The notes under the pieces: model-generated
The model's input: only the letters and a program-made list of their open reading frames with translations
The model's database searches: none
Told to the model about the DNA's origin: nothing
Program-made: the position numbers and the translations under genes
In this document: one piece after another, positions 20,760 through 32,250 of the stretch
Layout of the letters: each line of letters starts with the position of its first letter
Position numbering within the stretch: position 1 is the stretch's first letter
Origin: Anthoceros angustus
Lineage: Eukaryota > Streptophyta > Anthocerotopsida > Anthocerotales > Anthocerotaceae
Assembly (NCBI GenBank): GCA_010909165.1
Contig: MU008213.1
Span: forward strand, 126,402-190,401
Direction of reading: 5' to 3'
DNA length: 64,000 nucleotides

Positions 20760-21440
20760 ATAGCCCGTTACAGCACAGATTGTGCCGAGTTTAGCCAAAT
20801 TGCTGGTTTAGATTACCAAGAGACCTTTTCTCCGATGGTGCGTGCTCGTCCGTAGTAATATCACGGCCTCATTTGCGAGTACGACGCATGGTTGCGGCGA
20901 GATGGATCATCTGCCTTGACTTTTCCTCCATGGTATTCTCGAAGAGGAATTGTACATGGAGCGACTGAGGGTATGTTGATCCTGCACACATCCAGACCAC
21001 GTTTGCTTACTCATCAAGTGCCTATATGGCTTAAAGCAAAGTGCCGAGCGCTGGTATAAGAGATGTGACACAGCCCTGAAAACCTTGGGTTTTGAACAGT
21101 GCAAAGCTTACTCCAATGTGTACATCTTCAGAGACGGCTCCACCTATGTCATTCTCGCTCTCTACGTGGATGACGTGATCCTTGCTGCTAGTAATCCACA
21201 TATCCTGTCACACGTAAAGGATATGTTAAGAAAACGTTGAAATGATGTATGGGGCATGATCTACTTTTTGCTTGGGGATACAAATACTTGAGTTAGATCT
21301 CGAGGAAGCACCTCATTATCCATCAACACAAGTATGTTGCTGAGATTATACACAAATTTGGCTGGGACAAGCTCATCCTCCTCTACTCCGAGGCTCATAG
21401 GCGGCTAAAGCTTAAATCATCTCGATAGTGTCTGTCACGA
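20760..21440 (+). pseudogene. Copia reverse transcriptase
   Basis: Fragments in shifting frames: IAGLDYQETFSPMV at about 20802-20843 (the conserved RT start block), CLIKCLYGLKQSAERWYKR near 21007-21065, and FRDGSTYVILALYVDDVILA with the catalytic YVDD at 21163-21174. The enzyme would make the DNA copy from element RNA. The stretch with the first catalytic Asp is scrambled (around 20880-20960) and stops occur, so it is inactive. RNase H follows. Confidence 0.9.
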
Positions 21441-21445
21441 CAGTC

Positions 21446-22173
21446 ACCGCTTGAACATGCAGGATGTTCTATCCTGCTATCGCGAGGCCGTTGGGCGCCT
21501 TACTTTTATCGGTCAAGAATTGACGCGCTCGATGGCATACGACGCCACAACATTCAGCCTGATGTCCCGATTTTTGATATACAAGAGTAGGTACTCCTTT
21601 GAACTCTTTGTAAACGTATTCGATTCTCAAAGCGCTCGCCTTCATACCCGGACTACTGTCTATCGCCGAGGAGCACACGCGACCCCCTCGGCTCACTCTT
21701 GAAGGATATCACGGCGTCGATTGGGCCCCTCGAGATATTGAAACTCCGCAAGAGTTTATCCACTTATGCTTTTCTCCTTGCCCAGGGCTTCCATCACTGG
21801 AGCTGCAAGCAGAACTAGTATCGCCCTGTCGGTACGAGTACAAATCCCGGTCGAGGTGCTACTAAGGAAGTGGAATGGGGCCATATTCTTCTTACATGAC
21901 CTTGGGCGTACACAGTGGCCCCACTCACCTCTATTGTGATAATCAATGGCCATCGCCTTATTTGCCAACCCCGATTCCACTGCACAAAACATATATGAAG
22001 TCCATCACCACTATGTTAGAGACTTAGAGTGCTGCTACGGGGTTGGTTCAATTCTCTATGTGCCTCACGAGAATAACCAAACAGACATCCTAACAAAGGC
22101 TCTACCAAAGGATAAGCATCGAAGCACATACGGTCACTTGGGGCGATGGACTTTGATATTTCAAACCTGCTGA
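21446..22173 (+). pseudogene. Copia RNase H
   Basis: It begins with a YREAVGRLTF-type linker, and carries YCDNQ-like and LFANPDSTAQN remnants, VHHHYVRD, LYVPHENNQTDILTKAL and KDKHRSTYGHLG before TGA at 22171-22173. It aligns with the RNase H at 1-629 but has more short deletions (for example the HIEVHHHY block is damaged). Where the first copy has a TAG stop this copy keeps CAG, though in a shifted frame. Confidence 0.88.
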
Positions 22174-22914
22174 CTTAACATCATAGAACCGGACGGACTT
22201 CTGGGTGAGGCTGAGTCCTCGACCGTGATTATAGCTCTTCCCTTTGTGTTCTTATGTACTGTTGTCGGTAAGCGAGGGAGGGTTATTTACACCACAATAC
22301 CGATGCAGAAACTCGAAACGATTAAAAGCAGTCGGTGGATGAAGCTCGACGTTAACCTAATCACTTGCACGCTGGTTTCTCCCGACTGCTGTCTCTTCTT
22401 CTTGCGTTATCACCCGGCAAAGCAATCTATGTGCCTCTGTGGCCCCTCATCAAAATTTTGTTTTTCATCGCCCGGGTATCCATTGGGAGTTCTCACTGCT
22501 CTTTAGTTTCGTCAGAGCTGAGTCACGTTGAACAGCACTTTCTAGCCGCTGACCCTTAAAGCCGGTCTCCACCACATGGGTTTCACCCACTTTTCCTCCG
22601 TTCTTCTTTTGGGCCTATGAGCTCTCCGGCCAGCTACTCTTACTTCCCGATGCCGACTCCCGGAGCGCCGTGCTCTGGCGATATTACTCTCTTACGACTT
22701 AGGGGGCGCCAGGAAGATGGTTGTGAGGAGGCTACTGCGTGGTGATCACGGGTTATTCTGCTCCATCTTCTTCCGGCTCCCGTCCTTCCCGAGTAGGTGT
22801 GGCTTATTACGCCTCGCGTGCCTCTCCTCTCCTCGTGATGCATCTCACTTCCTTCGCTCGACTCGTGCTCGGTCCCACATCGCCCGCGCCTAAGCTCGTC
22901 TCGCTTAAGGAGGG
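22174..22914 (+). other. Copia 3' UTR with polypurine tract
   Basis: Aligns with 630-1373. It ends in AAGGAGGG (22907-22914), the polypurine tract, directly before the 3' LTR. No conserved ORF. Confidence 0.8.
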
Positions 22915-23107
22915 TGTTCAGGCAGGTAACCTCACTCGCTAGGGTTTACCCCGGTAGTTTGTGGTTAGTTTAGTTAAGTTAATTATTCAGGGTCACTTAG
23001 CGAAGGGTGCCTAGCATAGATATATGCTCCCTTTACATTACTTTGTTATTATTGTTGTTTTCTATTGTCTTATGATTATTTATCTCTCTTGCTCTCCATT
23101 TATATCA
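22915..23107 (+). repeat. Copia 3' LTR
   Basis: 193 bp from TGTTCAGG to TATATCA, keeping the canonical TG...CA ends. It differs from the 5' LTR by a few substitutions and indels. Confidence 0.9.
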
Positions 23108-24249
23108 AACACAAGTATAAGAGAGCATCTGCCTGGCCACTGCGAGCCCTAGTGAGAGCCAGCGAGTATCTGAAGATAGAGGGCTGGTCGCCCGGAAAGT
23201 TTGACCAAATGGTCGAGTATTTCGGAGGTCGCACATACATACCTTGTGGACGCCCACGCGCCTATGCATGCAGTAGGTGTTCAGAGAACTATAGCCAAGC
23301 TTCGGCCAGAGATTTTGAATTTAAGAGATCGACTTGCTCCATGTGCCACCCATGGATAGATTAAGGTTGAAAGCTAACTTGACAAGAAAAAATGTAAGCT
23401 CAAGAGTTTGATCAAGAACTACGAGGAGGCCTCACCATCCTTTACCTTGTCATCCAATTCTGCTGCTGGGCCTAACGCTGCAGATCTAAGCGGCCATTCC
23501 CGAAGCCTGAGGGGCCAGTCAGACAGGTATGCCCGCTGAGGACATTGCTCAATCACGGGTTTGAAAAGAGATTGATGTGAGTGCGGTGGCAAGTGTGCAC
23601 AAGCAACTTGAAAGAAAGTGCTTGCCTAACAAGTATTGACGCAACCCTCCAAACCCGTGTATTGCACCCTTGAGTATAAGTGCTCGTCGACGTCAGCGCA
23701 CTCTTGGAGCATAGTCATGCTGTCATCCTAGCCACTGGTACAAAGGTGTGTCCGGTGACGGTGGGCATATTAGGTCTTCTTTTGGGCTCGGATGCATGGG
23801 CTGGTTCGCAAATCATCAAAACAATGTGAAATGAGACATGTGCATTTCGGATAGTTAGGGCCAAAATGGGGTTCGAGACAAACCCCTATGAGAAACACTC
23901 GGCACTTCATCAGGCTTCGCTCACACCGGTGTTGACCACACTTGGGGAGGTTAAGGCTTCCCCACCCGAGGGGGCGGAGGCCACACCCGATTCTGCAAGA
24001 ATCGAATATGTTACCAAGAAGCCAGGTGTTACAACAAACAGACTTGAAAGAACTTCTATAAGAATTACAGAGGAGAAAGATCCTCACTTAACCCGGGCTT
24101 CAATCTAGGCACCAAATTGTCCAAAAACCAGCCTCGGAATACACATCCATTGGAATACACACTGCCATGGTGTGTATTCGGCTGTTTTCAACCTCTTAGT
24201 TGATGGCGATGATCTGCCTGACCCCCCTCATGCCCGCATTGAGTTATGC
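23108..24249. other. No recognisable gene; right flank of copia insertion
   Basis: Short plus-strand frames (for example 23065-23364, with a CSRCSENYS and CSMCHPW cysteine pattern) are protein-like, but I cannot assign them. The CxxC pairs hint at a zinc-binding segment. It may be the 5' part of CACTA element B. Confidence 0.3.
24153..24179. repeat. 10-bp perfect inverted repeat (hairpin)
   Basis: GAATACACAC and GTGTGTATTC flank a 7-nt loop (TGCCATG). A direct copy of GGAATACACA lies just upstream. Confidence 0.75.
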
Positions 24250-26113
24250 TTGCAGGCCGATGCCCATTCTCATGAAGTTGGCAATGGCCACCCGCCCGAC
24301 TATATGGGGCCAGCCCCGCGTGCTCGCCACGCCGCCGCCCGCCCACCGGAAATGCGAGTGTGAACTCAGACCACACACGGGCGGATACAGTAGCCAATGC
24401 CGGACGGTGTATGGTGAAAGAGAGGACATGCTCGGACCTTGATGCGACGCTAGCGCGGTGGATGCACGGACGCGCGATGTGGACCATGACGCGGCGGACC
24501 TTCATGCCGACGAGGAGATTCCGGACTTGATGAACTCTACCGCTGGGTTCCCGACGACTCGCAAGGAGAGAGCATATGCCCGGATGCGGAAATGCCCTTG
24601 TTCACCATCGCAACCTTGCACCTCGAAGAGTCCCGCTTAATCGCAACCCCGCCTTGCTTCCATTCAAACTCGTTATGGCATACCCGACGCGTCGATGACG
24701 CAGGTTGGGCTGCATTTGTTGCCCGAGAGGAATTCTCCGCCCAAGTCGATGACGAGGCTAAAAGACATTGTACTCGGGCCGCACTTCAAGAAAATTCATG
24801 CTCGTAAATGATCGTGATGTCGCTTCGGGCCCTATGGACCACGCGAATGCATTAAATGCTCGCAGACAGATATGTCGAGGGCAAGTGGATCGCCAAACGC
24901 TAGGAGAGCTCCCTGTGAAAGTTCTGGCACTTTCCTCAAGGATAGGCTGGCCCGCATGTTTAGAGCACTGACACCGTAAGGCTAATGACAACAGACATGG
25001 ATCTCATGGAGTACGATGGGTCCATGGGCATAATACACACCGCATGGAGGTTTTAGATGGATTGGATGGCTTTGGCTCTAACCCGTAAACATCCGCCTCG
25101 CCTTGCAACTGGACGTTTAACCCATTTGGACACAAGTCCACAACTACATCTATATGGCATGTTATGCTATTCTTACACAACCTTCCACCATGGCTAAGCC
25201 ACGAAATCCGCTTATACCATCATGCGCTTATTGTGCGGGCCCTCACATTGTGCGAACTTTGATGTTTACATGGAACCTCTTTTGGAGGAGTTGAGAGAGA
25301 CACTGTGGCATGGGATACCCATGGACTTCTCTTTCCCGGCGGACAGCGCGGCGCTTCACGTTCTGACGGTATTTTGCACACCATAGGCGATTATCCAGGG
25401 CACACTCCGGCTTTCGGTGAAGGGTTCAGGGCATGTGCGGAATGTTGGGATGGCTTAGACTCTCGCTGGGCCCACGTGCAGAAGGAGGAGTACCTTGGCT
25501 CACCGGTGGCTTAGCCCAATCATCCCATGCGGCGGGTAGACATGGACGGTACAACAATGAAGTGGGCGGTGACCTCGTCCATCCCCTCGTTTGACGCTAA
25601 TGGCGAGACATGGAAAAGAGATAATGCAGCGGTCAGGAGTTGAGGGAGAGAGGCAGTTTGGCACCCGCCGCAAAAGGCTTATGGTTTGATTACTGCCGTA
25701 TTGGAGACACATCTTGAGGTGGACACAAAGGGATGTTATGCACATTGAGAAGAACAATCACGAGGCTTTGTGGCGGACCTTCATAGGAGAAAGATGATCT
25801 ACTGATCCGTTTAGACATGGAAGAATACGGGGGCCAGCAAGAGCTATGGCCATTGCCAAGGAATAGGGAGACCTTATTGCCTGCTCCGTATGTCTTATCC
25901 AAGCCGGACTTGGATATGGTTTTTGCGGAGATGCAGGCCATAAGGTTACCAACTAGATACGCATCAAACATCGCTGCAAAACTGGTGTCTGGCAAACTGG
26001 GAAACCTCAAAGCTCATGATTGGCATGTTGTTATGGAGATTTATTTCCCTATTGTCTTACTGGGACGATCAAGCCCTCAAGATACAAAGCGGTCATTTCT
26101 CAAGAAACTATAT
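24250..26113 (+). pseudogene. CACTA transposase TNP2 (element B), 5' part
   Basis: TNP2 proteins cut and join CACTA transposons. In order on the plus strand, across several frames: a transposase-associated zinc-binding remnant (CECELRPHTGGYSSQ near 24350-24400); GPHFKKIHARK near 24775; FNPFGHKS at 25116-25139 and HNLPPWL at 25176-25196; DVYMEPLLEELRE at 25261-25299; LPYW at 25693-25704 and DVMHIEKN at 25732-25755; GNLKAHDWHVVM at 26000-26035. This is the standard order of the Transposase_21 domain. Frameshifts are frequent. It ends abruptly at 26113, where element A begins, and the missing C-terminal part resumes at 40013. Confidence 0.88.
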
Positions 26114-26690
26114 CCCTCTAGAAAAGGGCACCTATGTTACACTTTATGTTAAGATTTGGACCCTGGATGTAACACTCATGTTGCAATTTTGGGGTCATGT
26201 AACAACACTTTTTGGGCCCTTGTTACACTTTTGGCTTGGAAACCATACCACGGCCGTTGTTGCAATCATGTTGCAATGGTGTTGCAATTATGTTAAGATG
26301 AAGTGAGAGGTGGTTTTGCCCTCTCTCAAAATTGCAACATGATTGCAACATCTAAAGTGTTACAAGAGAGGTCTTGTAACACTTTTGGAGGCTTGCACCG
26401 AACCTCCTCCCCATCCACTATTCCTTTTACTTTTGCCCTTGAATACCACGTTTACTTGGTAGTTACCAATACGCCCTTCAATACGACCATATATAACATG
26501 CAGAATACATCCTTATACTATACATATGTAGTCTACGGCGATAAATGTAATATATTATTCTAAGTGCTATAAGGGCGTATTCAATTTCATATAAAATAAG
26601 TTTGTATACTATGTTATTCCATACATAATCGTGTATATATTCATGGTACGATTGTATTTACTATACGTGTAAATAGCGGGCTCTTTCTAC
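26114..26690 (+). repeat. CACTA-A left terminal and subterminal region
   Basis: Contains the terminal inverted repeat and many copies of TGTTAC, GTAACA and GTTGCAA. These are the sites where CACTA-encoded proteins are expected to bind. It matches the inverted fragment at 4290-4855 in order and spacing. Confidence 0.8.
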
Positions 26691-28177
26691 CCCTACTTTA
26701 TAGCATGCCGGGCGGTTTGTCCTTCCACGTCACCAATAGCCAGGCTTCAGCCATGGCCCCATGTCCCCACCTATCACCTTATTGTGACGCATCACCGTGA
26801 GGTTATGCCCCTACAAGATTGTCAGGCGGAGGAGTTTTGGTATGCTCGGCTTATGCTTTTGCCTCCATGTAAGGCACTTCCTACTCATCGTATGCACCTC
26901 TGAAACTTCCGCCTCCTGCTTCGATTCCCAATTTTCTTCTTCCCCTCCTTGCGTTGGAGGCAAGCTTTGCCACTTCTACCGCTTCCTCTCGCCTCGCTGG
27001 CACATTGCACATAAACCAACATGGCCATCATGAGTTACCCAACGTTAATGGGTGTACCAATCACCAGCGACCATTTGCCTTACCTTCCCCTCCAGTCCCT
27101 CCTCGTATCTCCTCGCTTGGACATTTCCTCGTCCGTCCTTCTTCCGGCTGCGCAGCCGTGCCCTTGTCACTGCCCCACCGCCGGTGCCGCCTACTCCTCC
27201 TCCTCTTTTCCTCTTCGCCACCCCTTTATCGCGTTGCCTCAACCGGGCTCCACTATGTAGGTCCATGCTCTCGATCCGAGGCTGCAAGATATGTGTCCGG
27301 CAAATTAGGCACATCCCTCTTGACCGCCTCTTTTATCCGCGTCCCCACGCCCCGTCCCTTGCCCCATCTGCACCGGCCTTTGCCATATCAAAGGCGCCCG
27401 CATGATGCCCTCTTGACCTCCTTCATTCTCTCTCCCCGACATCGCCTCATGCTAGTACGCCTTTGCCCCGCCGAGCATGGATCGCTGGGTGATCCACTCT
27501 GCCCCGCCACCCGCCTCCTACTCCCCCTGGGCTGTCCAGTGCACACAAGTGTGTTTCCTCCTGGTGACGGAGTTGCCCCTCGTGGTCCACCACCCGACTC
27601 GCCCACACTCATTGTTCCCGCCATTCACGGCGCCAATCCATCGATCCCAACGGCCTCCACCCTCCGCAAACATGGCCACCTTCCGGCTCTGCACTCCTCC
27701 ACCTCTTCTCCATTTGCTGCCCACGTGACATGCCCCCTCCGCCCGCCTCCATCACCATTCCTGTGCATGCGGCTTCCACCAAACACAGGCGATCGTGGTG
27801 TCGCGGCACCACAATTTCGCCCATCCGCCACTGCTTTCCTCCCGCCTCCCCTCGCTCCCCTCATGGCCCTGCCTCCACTTCACGCCACTTGTTTCATGCC
27901 GCCTTTCCCCCCTTCCAATTGTGCCCCGCCTCCTCCTCCTCCTCCCCAAGCCCCTTCCGCCATCGCATTCCTTCCTAGCCTCCACGTCCACGCCACCACG
28001 TGCACCAGCTTGCCTCCCACCCCTTCCTTCCGTCGCCTCGGAAGGCCACCATATCGATCCATCTCCAATTCAATGTCATTAAGCAAAATGGTCATTTCCT
28101 TGTTCTCCTTGCAATGGCTGAATCTACGGTGTCTTGTCATACACTCGCCTTACCCGAGGAACTCCGCAGAACCCCCA

Positions 28178-28435
28178 CTATCGCGGACCGCCCAGAGGTG
28201 CATGGAAATCGTCCTCTTCAACCTCCCATACCGCCTCTTCTTCCGTTGGAAACCGCCGATTCTCAAACCTCACCACCCACCAAGACGCCCTCCCTTTCCC
28301 CATGGGTTTGGACCCATCCCCGTTTTGGCTAGCCTCTCTTGCTGCGATTTCGACTTGATGGCTCAAACTTCCGTTCCTCTTCAACTCCATCCGAGCCCAT
28401 GCAAGTGCATCTTCCCACTCTTCGTCATCCACCAT
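28178..28435 (-). pseudogene. CACTA-A accessory ORF (TNPA-position protein)
   Basis: An 86-codon minus-strand frame containing EWEDALAWARMELKRNG, then KPMGKGRASW and VVRFENRRFP. The neighbouring frame at the same place reads QQERLAKTGMGPNPWGKG. Together they match the ORF at 44583-44951 of element B (WARVELRQHG, RLEKSNGQGPNPWGQ, GRASWEFKF), so a frameshift splits this copy. It lies downstream of TNP2 in the same orientation, where CACTA elements usually encode a second, DNA-binding protein (TNPA/TNP1). I do not recognise the domain, so that function is inferred from position only. The large proline-rich ORF on the opposite strand is spurious. Confidence 0.55.
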
Positions 28436-30619
28436 GCTCGGTTTCTTCCCATGTCCTCCCCTCTACCATTTCCTCTAGCGCCGCGCAGCCTTCCACACAT
28501 CGAGAATTGCGTGTCCGCCATCTGCGAAGTGTCGGCTTATCCGGACTTGACCACTGTGCGGGAATGCTTGACACGGATTTCACTAACCGTGCTTTCTCTT
28601 CTAACGTCCGCCATCTTGCTGTACGAGTTCATTCACAACCTTCGTCCTCACTACATTGCCCTTTGCTTCACCCCCGAACAACATGAGTCCCTCCCCGCTT
28701 CATGTGGTTTTGCATGGCCTCCTTGACCATTTCACCCCATGCTTGTTTATCAAGGCTTTGCATCGTTGTCCACCGCACTCACCGCGCCGCAAGATCCAGA
28801 CCCACGGCCATCACCGCGGTTAGAACACCACCCCTTGCAAATTGATTGCGCCATTCGAGATCAAGTGCTCAGGCGTCGGTCGTCGTCTGCCGCCGGCTTG
28901 TCCCTTCCACGATTCCACTTTCCTTCTTGCAATCGCTGCCACCGCCCTCGAAAGGTTGCCTCCCTTGTCCCCATGCTTAAACACCGCCAAGCATGGTGCT
29001 GTGTTACCCGTTTGTCCACCATGCCCACTCACCCACGCAAACTTGAGCGTGTGCACACTTTGGCGTCACTTGCCAAAGTGTGCACTTGGTGTCACACTTT
29101 GCCGATCAGTTAAATCGACTCGCGACAACCAACCTCATCCGACGTAAATAGCTCCTCCTCTATGTCGTTCAATTGCACGCAATGCTCCAACTCGCATCCG
29201 TGGGGCCGAGGTTCCGATCTCGACGTCAAAATCAACTCCTGCTCAGCCATCTCGCCTCGCCTCTTACCTTACGACTGTCTTGATGAGGAGGCCGCTTCGT
29301 CATGCCGAATGAAGACCGCCTGGTGCGGGATGAGCGACACGCCGAGGCCGGTTGCCCCCATCCTCCCCACCCGGCACGGTCCGACGTCGGCGACGCCGCC
29401 CGACCGTGGTGTTCGGCCCAGACGCTGACTGCCCCGAAGCCTCACCGCCATACTCCACCTTAGAGTCCACCGCCTTGTCCATCTGAAGGCAATGGCTTCC
29501 TCTCGGCGCCTGAGAGTCCCTAGTCCGCATTCAAGAGCCCATTTTGAAAAAGCTTTGCAAAGGCCGCGGTGGTCATTTATCGCTATCGGCGGGACCGCCT
29601 GTGCACTTGCTACTTGCCCATAATCACAACATTTTCTCGACCACAACCTCGGATGTGGAGCAATTTTCATGTCCCATTGGTTACGCTTGCGTTACTCGTG
29701 ATGTATGATATTGCCCAAATGGCGCAGCGCTCTCAATGCCCCATTACTCCATTTTAAAAGAATCATCGACTTCCTCGACCATTCCCCATCACTTGGGTAT
29801 TGGCACATTCCGCCATTGGATCTGCTTGTTTGTTTGGAAATACTTTAATGCCCACTTGGCATGCCGGTTTTGCCCCCATCCGTTCAGCTCAAACGACATG
29901 CCACAATCTATGTGCCAGCATGGGTTCCTCCTCTCTCCATCCCTCGCCGAGTAGGCGCCGGCCCACCCTGTTCCATCCATCGCCTCCGGATGCATCATGC
30001 GAGTTACTGCGATGGCCACACAAATGGACCATCGATGGAGTGCACCTACACGGAAACCTTTATTCACAAGGTCAAACCCGCACGACTTCAGCGATGGCCT
30101 TGTCCCTCCGGCCGACACTCGTACATCCAACCTTCAGAAGGATTATACTCCTCCGAAGCGCATCCGCAGATTTGCTCTATGTGGCCGTAGAAGACGCTCC
30201 TCTTGCTCCCCGCAGCCCCGGCCCCACCCATGATAAACTTTGCGCACGCACTATCTTTTGTGCTCCGCCGCCGCCTCCACTGCTCGAGGTGGCTGCCTTT
30301 GTTCCACATGTGACTATGTGCGCTTGCAACGCCATCCATTATAGCCCTCACTGGGTCATAGCAGGATGCCCCTCCCAAGCGCTCACCGCCCTTCTTCATG
30401 CACCCACCTCTTGAAACTTCGTGCTCCTCATGTGCACCGTACATCCTCACCTCTTCGTCAGTACATGTCCAAAACGGCTGCATCACCTTCGTGATACAAG
30501 ACATAAGGGCTGGCGCACCAACGGCATCCATTGTGCAGACACCGACACCCAGCCTTTTCTCCCACACGGTCCTCGGGACTCCATGATCCACCGACGTGAC
30601 CATAGTAACGGAGGAATGA
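28436..30619. other. Element A interior with no nameable gene
   Basis: G/C-rich sequence with overlapping ORFs on both strands. 30088-30600 on the minus strand is probably the C-terminal tail of TNP2, but no motif beyond the one at 30714 is clear. Confidence 0.4.
29051..29085. repeat. 14-bp perfect hairpin
   Basis: GTGCACACTTTGGC and GCCAAAGTGTGCAC flank a 7-nt loop (GTCACTT). It lies inside element A between the accessory ORF and TNP2. Confidence 0.9.
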
Positions 30620-32250
30620 CATGCCGAAATGCATACTCTCCTCATATACCCACGGCTATATCGACTCTCTGACGACGTCCGCTCGGATCCTAAGTATCTC
30701 TCCACCGGGTACATCCACTGTGTGCACGGCCCAATGCACCACCTCGTCCACTAAATGTATTATGAGGTGGGTTGATATATCAAAGACCTTTGGAGGAATT
30801 GCTTTTCCAGAGCACATCACCCGCAGCCTCTTCTCGTTGTGCTTGAATTTCATGGCGTTGTCCGTGGCAAATCCATCCGACAACGACCCAATTTCACAAC
30901 CGCCTTGTACACCTCCGGGTCTATGCACAAGGACGATGGGAAGATGATTTCCAGCATGATGTGCACCATGGCACTTCAAGCGCCCACTTTGCCCCCTCTA
31001 ATTTCGCTCCTATGTTAGACCCATAGCTGGGGCAGCTTTATGCGTTTAATTCTCTATGACTTGACGGAGGTCGCCTTTCGCCAAAACGTAAGACGCCTCG
31101 GGCAATGGCGCTCCTCCTACCCACAACCACCTTTTCCCTCCATTGGCTTCCATGTCCATCCTTGATGCTAGGTCGCCTCGCTCCCACAAAGTGTGCCATA
31201 TGGCCTCGCATTGTTCTTTTCCACGTGCATGACATCCTTTGGCGCCATCACAAGAAGGTGACGCAATATGGGAGCACCCTAAGAGAAGACATCCGCTTCC
31301 AAAATTTCCTCGCCGGATCTCGGCGGTGGCGCACCTTCTCTGCGTACCATATCCGCCCACATCATCAAGCGTTGGTGGGGGTGGGGACGGAGTTCCGCCC
31401 GTCCATCGTATCACCATGTCTTCCCACCGTCCGCTATCTTCGGGCAACCACCTCCTGCCAACATAAACCGCTTTTTAATTGATGAGAATAGCGGGAATCC
31501 AGTCCACCGAATCCACACACGCCCGGGTCCCTTTCACTTGCAATCCCGGTGCCCAACCACGGTAGTCGGCAATGACGGCACGCACCCTAAAATGCCTCCT
31601 AGGATCGTTCACATTGAAAAGTCTTCCATGTCCACCCCTCTCCACAACTCTTCTACCAGGGCGCCATATAAACATCAAAATTTTTACCATGCCCATCCCG
31701 GTACAATGAGAGGCATGATGACATGGGCGTCCTTTGTGCAAGCCTGTGGAGGCATGTTGTGAACGAATAGCATAACTGCCATATGGACGTGTTGAGACTG
31801 TGACCAAAGGGGTTGAAGTCATAATGCCAACCTCAAGTTGCGAGGTTCATCCCGAACCCTTCAAGCGCATCAAATACTCTCCATGTTGGGGTGTCTCGCC
31901 ATCATGGACATGTCCCCATTCTCGCTTTGCCTCCCGACGCACCAAGTCATCATCATGCTATTTCCGGCATTCTCGAACATGCGTTTCAATCGCCTTTGAG
32001 GAAATGGAGGACCTATGGGGAACAGATCTCGCTCATCAAACCCTTCCTTGTACGCGGCTACACATCGAGGGCAATGGACGCCCGCATCACCCCCGAATAG
32101 AATACAATCTTTTTCACAAGCATGGATTTTCACGTATCTTGGCCCAAACATGTGCAACATCGACTTTGCCTCGTACATGTCCTTGACTTGTTCGAATCGC
32201 AAAATATCCACACTTAAGAGTGCGTCACGCGACGCCATCGATGTCATACA
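30620..32250 (-). pseudogene. CACTA transposase TNP2 (element A)
   Basis: Read right to left: MYEAKSMLHMFG (32178-32143) and VKIHACEKDCILF (32133-32095), then the cysteine pair HCPRC, PFPQRRLKRMFEN, a YGSYAIR region with FNPFG-like remnants near 31830, RVRAVIADYRGW near 31590, CEAIWHTLWERGDLASRMD near 31200, FKHNEKRLRVMC and IPPKVFDISTHLIIHLVDEV near 30880-30770, and MYPVERYLGS at 30714-30685. This is the normal block order from the Transposase_21 domain to the DUF4218 region. Several frameshifts make it inactive. It differs clearly from the element B TNP2, so the two elements are separate families or subfamilies. Confidence 0.87.

Larger units (their letters stand above)
15661..23107 (+). 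mobile_element. Near-complete Ty1/copia retrotransposon, 7.4 kb
   Basis: The element runs 5' LTR, primer binding site, leader, gag, protease region, integrase (partly duplicated), reverse transcriptase, RNase H, polypurine tract, 3' LTR. Integrase precedes reverse transcriptase, which defines the Ty1/copia order. Flanking pentamers AACGC (15656-15660) and AACAC (23108-23112) fit a 5-bp target site duplication with one change. Frameshifts and stops occur in gag-protease, integrase and RT, so it cannot make a working polyprotein as sequenced. The internal region is lengthened by about 0.85 kb by a tandem duplication within integrase. A related 3' half is at 1-1574. Confidence 0.9.

Noticed and set aside
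26954-28726. The longest plus-strand ORF (590 codons), proline-rich
   Set aside because: It lies on the C-rich strand where stops are rare, has no domain, and overlaps the minus-strand accessory ORF that is supported by similarity to element B.
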